A DNA stretch of 64,000 bases. Origin: an uncultured Prevotellaceae bacterium (GTDB lineage Bacteria > Bacteroidota > Bacteroidia > Bacteroidales > Bacteroidaceae). The notes under the pieces are model-generated. The model was not told the origin of the DNA. It did no database searches and saw nothing but the letters and a program-made list of their open reading frames with translations. Of the stretch, positions 60,958 to 64,000 are shown in pieces. The stretch is from NCBI GenBank assembly GCA_900316975.1, contig ONFA01000013.1, positions 32,909 to 96,908 of the forward strand. The letters run 5' to 3'. Both the position numbers and the translations under genes were made by a program. Within the stretch, counting starts at the first letter, position 1. Each line of letters starts with the position of its first letter.

Positions 60958-61527
60958 TCAATTGGAATTTCGCCCAACGTGCGGTCTGCTCCATGATGCA
61001 ACCCAAGCCACAACCAACGAAAGGACGAGGCTAAATACAAAGTTATTGTTAAAAATCACCAGCGTTTTCTCCCATGCCGACAGGCCATCCACCTCTGCCA
61101 GAATCTCCAGCATCTGAGCATGCTGTACCTCCATGCCCATCTGTTCATACGTCTTTGCCATTTCCGGCTGTGTCAGCAGGGCGTTCAGTTGCTCCATCAG
61201 CAGCCCGTCATCCAGAAATTGGAAATAGGAAAACACAATCAGCCCGTCCAGCAGACAGGCATACATGAACATTGAAAAAGCGAAGAATAGTCCTTGGAAA
61301 TAATTCAGCCTTTCCCCTGCCAGCGCCATCTTCCTGTTCAGACGCCATCCCAATACAAACGGCAGTACCAGCGACACACCACACAACATAAAGCACAGCA
61401 GCATCAGCAGCCCGTTGTTGTAACTGATTCCCTCTACATAAGAGAGGAACACACCTCCCCATACCAGTCCCACGAAAGTGCCATACTCCATCGAATATGA
61501 CCTGTATGTAATATCCTTTGTTGCCAT
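60958..61527 (-). CDS. DUF4199 family membrane protein
   Basis: This 189-aa protein has four hydrophobic helices (YGTFVGLVWGGVFLSYV, LLMLLCFMLCGVSLVLPFV, GLFFAFSMFMYACLLDGLIVF, FVFSLVLSLVVAWVASW) and matches Bacteroidetes DUF4199. It commonly precedes a GT2 gene in this phylum, as it does here. Function unknown. Confidence 0.82.
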   Translation of the reverse strand: MATKDITYRSYSMEYGTFVGLVWGGVFLSYVEGISYNNGLLMLLCFMLCGVSLVLPFVLGWRLNRKMALAGERLNYFQGLFFAFSMFMYACLLDGLIVFSYFQFLDDGLLMEQLNALLTQPEMAKTYEQMGMEVQHAQMLEILAEVDGLSAWEKTLVIFNNNFVFSLVLSLVVAWVASWSRPHVGRNSN

Positions 61528-61576
61528 CTGAATCGATACAAATGATGTCCTTACAATAAATGTCGTAAATCAAATG

Positions 61577-61584
61577 CAAATTTA
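61577..61584 (-). promoter_or_regulatory. -7 box for the DUF4199/GT2 operon
   Basis: The minus strand reads TAAATTTG, matching TAnnTTTG, 50 nt upstream of the ATG at 61527. Confidence 0.55.
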
Positions 61585-61871
61585 GTGGTTTTAGTTGACA
61601 AAATCGCAATTATCGCAGAAAAAAAGACCTCTCGCCCTCTCAGTTTTTTATTTCTTAACGCTTCGGGTAGCAACGCGAACCATATCAACGTGAATTCGAC
61701 GAATCGGCATGAGTTGCTTCGATTCATGTTAATGAACAGAATAATTCTTGCTATTCGTATTGGCTTCTGTCATATCCTCCAATCCGTTTCACCGTTTCGT
61801 GTTTGAGTGAAAAACAATGTATTTTTCACCTATGTAGTCTGTTGAATCCTTTGACATGATGTAGTCATATT
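61585..61871. other. Gene-free stretch carrying one copy of a direct repeat
   Basis: No supportable gene is present. At 61844-61865 lies GAATCCTTTGACATGATGTAGT, repeated exactly at 63732-63753 beside the RHS remnant, so this segment probably derives from the same locus. Confidence 0.6.
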
Positions 61872-62462
61872 TTAGTCACCTATAGGGATGGAATTATTTT
61901 CTGCCAAATGGTTGTCGAAAAATGAGTAATAATCATATTGGTATATATATTTAGATCGTCGGATAATCCTCACTGCGTTCACGCTCGTATGGCGGTTCCT
62001 TGTTTCCTTATTCCATCTCTTGAACAGATTCACATCCCAGTTCATCACATACTTCAAAAGCCTAATGTTGTCAGCGCCATTCTCATCCTCCATCTCCTTC
62101 TCGAAAAACTTCTCATGGCTGGTATTCATGTCGCAATCCAGAGATACTCCGACTTCATTTTTCAATGCATAAATGTGATGATGTGCTACGATGTATTCGT
62201 TGTAAGATGCCCTTTTCAAATTGACCACATCACAAACATAGATTGTGTCACTGTTCCGATTATCGATATCCCAATAGTATTTACGCGATAAAAGAGCCTT
62301 GCGTTGCATTGCTATATAATCAAAGACGGGGTCGGATGAAATTTTCTTCTGTATTTTACGAATTGCATGAAGATAATCGGAGGCAAAGATTGTTCTCGCA
62401 TTCAAATTGCAGACACCCAGACTGAAAACCATAAGTAGGTAGCAAATAACTCTTGTAAACAT
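61872..62462 (-). CDS. Secreted hypothetical protein, tandem paralogue A
   Basis: This 196-aa protein has an N-terminal signal (LLMVFSLGVCNLNA) with a Cys that could be a lipid site. A body follows with SDTIYVCDVVNL, MNWDVNLFKRW and a C-terminus YYSFFDNHLAENNSIPIGD. It is clearly paralogous to the next gene upstream (62581), sharing DYIAMQR, SDTIYVC and IPIGD. No known domain is recognised. Its position by an RHS tail suggests an immunity or accessory role, which is inferred only. Confidence 0.7.
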   Translation of the reverse strand: MFTRVICYLLMVFSLGVCNLNARTIFASDYLHAIRKIQKKISSDPVFDYIAMQRKALLSRKYYWDIDNRNSDTIYVCDVVNLKRASYNEYIVAHHHIYALKNEVGVSLDCDMNTSHEKFFEKEMEDENGADNIRLLKYVMNWDVNLFKRWNKETRNRHTSVNAVRIIRRSKYIYQYDYYSFFDNHLAENNSIPIGD

Positions 62463-62500
62463 ATCCTTTAAATCCTTTGAGTAAATCGTTAATTGTTCCG

Positions 62501-62508
62501 CAAAATTA
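62501..62508 (-). promoter_or_regulatory. -7 box for paralogue A
   Basis: The minus strand reads TAATTTTG, matching TAnnTTTG, 38 nt upstream of the ATG at 62462. Confidence 0.5.
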
Positions 62509-62580
62509 CTGATAAAATATCGTTGTACACAAAGCCGCCAACATTGTCTGTGGAGACCTTGGGCATAATGCTGTTATATT

Positions 62581-63153
62581 TTAGTCACCAATAGGAATGG
62601 GGTCATTTTCTTCCCAATAATTATCACAGAAAGAATAATATTCATATTGGTATTTACGATTAGAGATTCGTACAATCCTAATGGCATCTATGTATGAAAC
62701 ATCGTTTATTGTCGATGTTTTCCATCTTTTGAATAGACCTACATCCCATTTCATGATATAGTTTACACATCTACTATTTATCATGTTATTGTACTCTTCC
62801 CGACTAGAAAGAACCTTGCATTTAAGAGACCATCCATATGCACTTTTCGACGAGTAAATCCTTTCAGGAGTGATGATGTATTCGTCATAAGACAAACCAT
62901 TCAAGTTGGTCACAATACAGACATAGATGGTGTCGCTTTTTTGATTGTCATATTCCCATTTGTCCCGATGATGCAATAGGAAATAATGGCGTTGCATCGC
63001 TATATAATCATAATCATAGAAAGGGTCGTTCATTTTCTTCTGAATTTTATGAATGGCATCATCATAACTTTTGGCAGTTATCGTTTTCGCATTCAAACTA
63101 CAAACCCCAACACTGAAAAAAATCAGTAAGCAGCTAATAAATCTTGTAAACAT
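62581..63153 (-). CDS. Secreted hypothetical protein, tandem paralogue B
   Basis: From the start at 63153, chosen by alignment with paralogue A (MFTRFISCLL against MFTRVICYLL), it is 190 aa; an ATG at 63180 would add nine residues. It has a signal ending near VCSLNA, then AIHKIQKKM, DYIAMQR, SDTIYVC, MKWDVGLFKRW and the ending YYSFCDNYWEENDPIPIGD. The sequence 5' of both paralogues (ATATCCTTTAA on the plus strand) is also shared, indicating gene duplication. Function unknown. Confidence 0.7.
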   Translation of the reverse strand: MFTRFISCLLIFFSVGVCSLNAKTITAKSYDDAIHKIQKKMNDPFYDYDYIAMQRHYFLLHHRDKWEYDNQKSDTIYVCIVTNLNGLSYDEYIITPERIYSSKSAYGWSLKCKVLSSREEYNNMINSRCVNYIMKWDVGLFKRWKTSTINDVSYIDAIRIVRISNRKYQYEYYSFCDNYWEENDPIPIGD

Positions 63154-63279
63154 ATCCTTTAATTCCTTCCGGTAATACATTCTTGTAATTCACATTATTC
63201 GGGTATTTTGAATCAAAATACAAACTAACACATTCATTTTTTGAGTTAGAGTATAGTCCTGGTAAAATGCAAGAGAGAG

Positions 63280-63306
63280 GTGACAGTGACCTGTCCCCAC
63301 TGTCAC
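63280..63306. terminator. Hairpin overlapping the DUF3592 stop codon
   Basis: GTGACAGTG (63280-63288) and CACTGTCAC (63298-63306) form a perfect 9-bp stem with loop ACCTGTCCC. The stop codon of the DUF3592 gene lies within the right arm. No T run follows, so it may be a small palindromic element rather than a classical terminator. Confidence 0.5.
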
Positions 63307-63647
63307 TCGGAGAACTCCCCCTTCCATAGATTCACATTAGGGTCTGTTTCACTATAATAGACCTCTATAGAATCCCCCTCCCTTGGATATGGTGGATTCA
63401 AGTGAGAATATCGGGATGTCCCGGAATACTCGACACCATGTATCGTAAAAGTATAATAAAAAGTATTCGTATTATTCGTCACGTGATAAATATGTGCCTT
63501 AGTCACACTATGAGTCGTGGTTAATTGTTCTCTATATTCTTTTATCATTCTACGTTCTGGATATAAAACATATATTAAAAGAATCATGAATAATAATCCC
63601 AAGACGCATCGTATATAATTACTAAATAAAACTTTCTTGGTCTTCAT
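63303..63647 (-). CDS. DUF3592-like single-pass membrane protein
   Basis: This 114-aa protein has an N-terminal membrane helix (CVLGLLFMILLIYVLYP). It continues with TTHSVTKAHIYHVTN, FTIHGVEYSGTSRYSH and GDSIEVYYSETDPNVN, the DUF3592 pattern. Such proteins are often found next to toxin or RHS cargo genes. Function unknown; it may be part of the same mobile cargo region. Confidence 0.7.
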   Translation of the reverse strand: MKTKKVLFSNYIRCVLGLLFMILLIYVLYPERRMIKEYREQLTTTHSVTKAHIYHVTNNTNTFYYTFTIHGVEYSGTSRYSHLNPPYPREGDSIEVYYSETDPNVNLWKGEFSE

Positions 63648-63731
63648 TTCTATCTTGTTTTTTCTTCATTTTCTCACGTGGTATTTTCTTGTAAAGCGTA
63701 TATACATCGCCATTCAGATACTTGTACCATA

Positions 63732-63753
63732 GAATCCTTTGACATGATGTAGT
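63732..63753. repeat. Second copy of a 22-bp direct repeat
   Basis: GAATCCTTTGACATGATGTAGT is identical to 61844-61865, flanking the paralogue and DUF3592 cluster about 1.9 kb apart. Confidence 0.85.
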
Positions 63754-63781
63754 TGGTGCTTGACGAGGAAGAGCCTGTTCC

Positions 63782-63925
63782 CTAAGGAATTGCCGTGATG
63801 TGGCGTGCCTTCAATTTGACGCCATCTGCACTATAAACGTATTCAATGCTGCTTTTATTGCCAAAGGTGACCTTAAAAAGATTTCCAAACTGGTCATACG
63901 AGATGGAACTGATGCCCTTGTTCAT
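63782..63925 (-). pseudogene. RHS/YD-repeat protein remnant
   Basis: A 47-aa frame on the minus strand reads MNKGISSISYDQFGN, then FKVTFGNKSSIEYVYSADGVKLKARH. This is the YD-repeat pattern of Bacteroidetes RHS proteins, where it lies deep inside proteins of over a thousand residues. It stops at 63782 soon after KLKARHITAIP. The next frame is open beyond that stop, which suggests a frameshift. It is too short to be a functional RHS protein. Confidence 0.75.
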
Positions 63926-63999
63926 GTCTTATCAAATACTTTTTTCAAATGTTTGTAACCATATGTTCCAATTATAAGTATGTTCTCAAGAATAAAACA
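63922..63999 (-). CDS. C-terminal end of an unknown protein cut by the right edge
   Basis: An open frame enters from the right edge and ends with YGYKHLKKVFDKT, its TGA overlapping the ATG of the RHS remnant (ATGA). Only about 25 residues are visible, so no family can be named. It may itself be an RHS-associated cargo gene. Confidence 0.3.
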   Translation of the reverse strand, partial: CFILENILIIGTYGYKHLKKVFDKT

Positions 64000-64000
64000 T

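Noticed and set aside
61585..61806. 73-codon frame upstream of the DUF4199 gene
   Set aside because: No start context, no conserved features, and it overlaps the minus-strand promoter region.

Overview
The window looks like a chromosomal segment of a Bacteroidales bacterium, most probably Prevotella or a close relative. The evidence is the many Bacteroidetes-type -7 boxes (TAnnTTTG) upstream of genes, many lipoproteins with a Bacteroidetes look, Bacteroidetes-restricted DUF families (DUF4836, DUF4199, DUF6048, DUF6452), an MG2-like 892-aa surface protein, secreted GH2 and GH43 enzymes, and an RHS remnant. No IS element, CRISPR array, rRNA operon or intact prophage was seen.

Layout. 1-7.1 kb (+): large surface protein, TPR lipoprotein, stand-alone AICAR formyltransferase, small basic protein, MltF-like lytic transglycosylase. 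7.2-18.1 kb (-): EttA, a small GIY-YIG-type protein, an unusual CGACATCG-rich hairpin, NAD synthetase, a GH2/GH43 pair, MltG. 18.3-21.2 kb (+): nitroreductase, DUF2520 protein, KdsC, Maf, Lrp/AsnC regulator. 21.2-24.5 kb: RsiV-like lipoprotein (-), two membrane proteins (+), lipoprotein (-). 24.6-33.0 kb (+): Map, TsaD, RsmE, DUF4836 lipoprotein, an ABC ATPase and permease, an AmgK-like sugar kinase fused to a RapZ C-terminal domain, and a MurU-like nucleotidyltransferase. 33.0-37.6 kb (-): a partner-switching set (SpoIIE phosphatase fused to an RsbW-like kinase, and a STAS protein) around an SLC13 transporter. 37.8-41.4 kb (+): GuaA and an HtrA protease. 41.5-42.1 kb: a possible noncoding RNA, tRNA-Ser(CGA), and a rearranged duplicate of the tRNA 3' end. 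42.1-53.8 kb (-): RNase Z, AddB-like nuclease, CotH protein, AddA-like helicase-nuclease, 5-formyl-THF cyclo-ligase, S41 protease, dCMP deaminase. 53.9-61.5 kb (-): lipoprotein, Dcp peptidase, Crp/Fnr regulator, ApbE, DUF6048 and DUF6452 proteins, GT2 glycosyltransferase, DUF4199 protein. 61.8-64 kb (-): two tandem paralogous secreted proteins, a DUF3592 protein and a degraded RHS tail, which resembles the cargo end of a polymorphic-toxin locus.

How the genes work together. Several neighbours share cell-envelope turnover: two lytic transglycosylases (MltF-like, MltG), KdsC for Kdo, and the AmgK/MurU pair for amino-sugar salvage. The RapZ-C fusion may add amino-sugar sensing to that salvage route. 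AddA and AddB would form a double-strand-break resection complex. The SpoIIE/HATPase and STAS proteins form a signalling switch whose output is not encoded in the window.

A distinctive genome habit is seen throughout: short degenerate arrays of CAACTCT/CAACCCT or CTAATTCC-type units lie between genes and run into the 3' ends of several reading frames.
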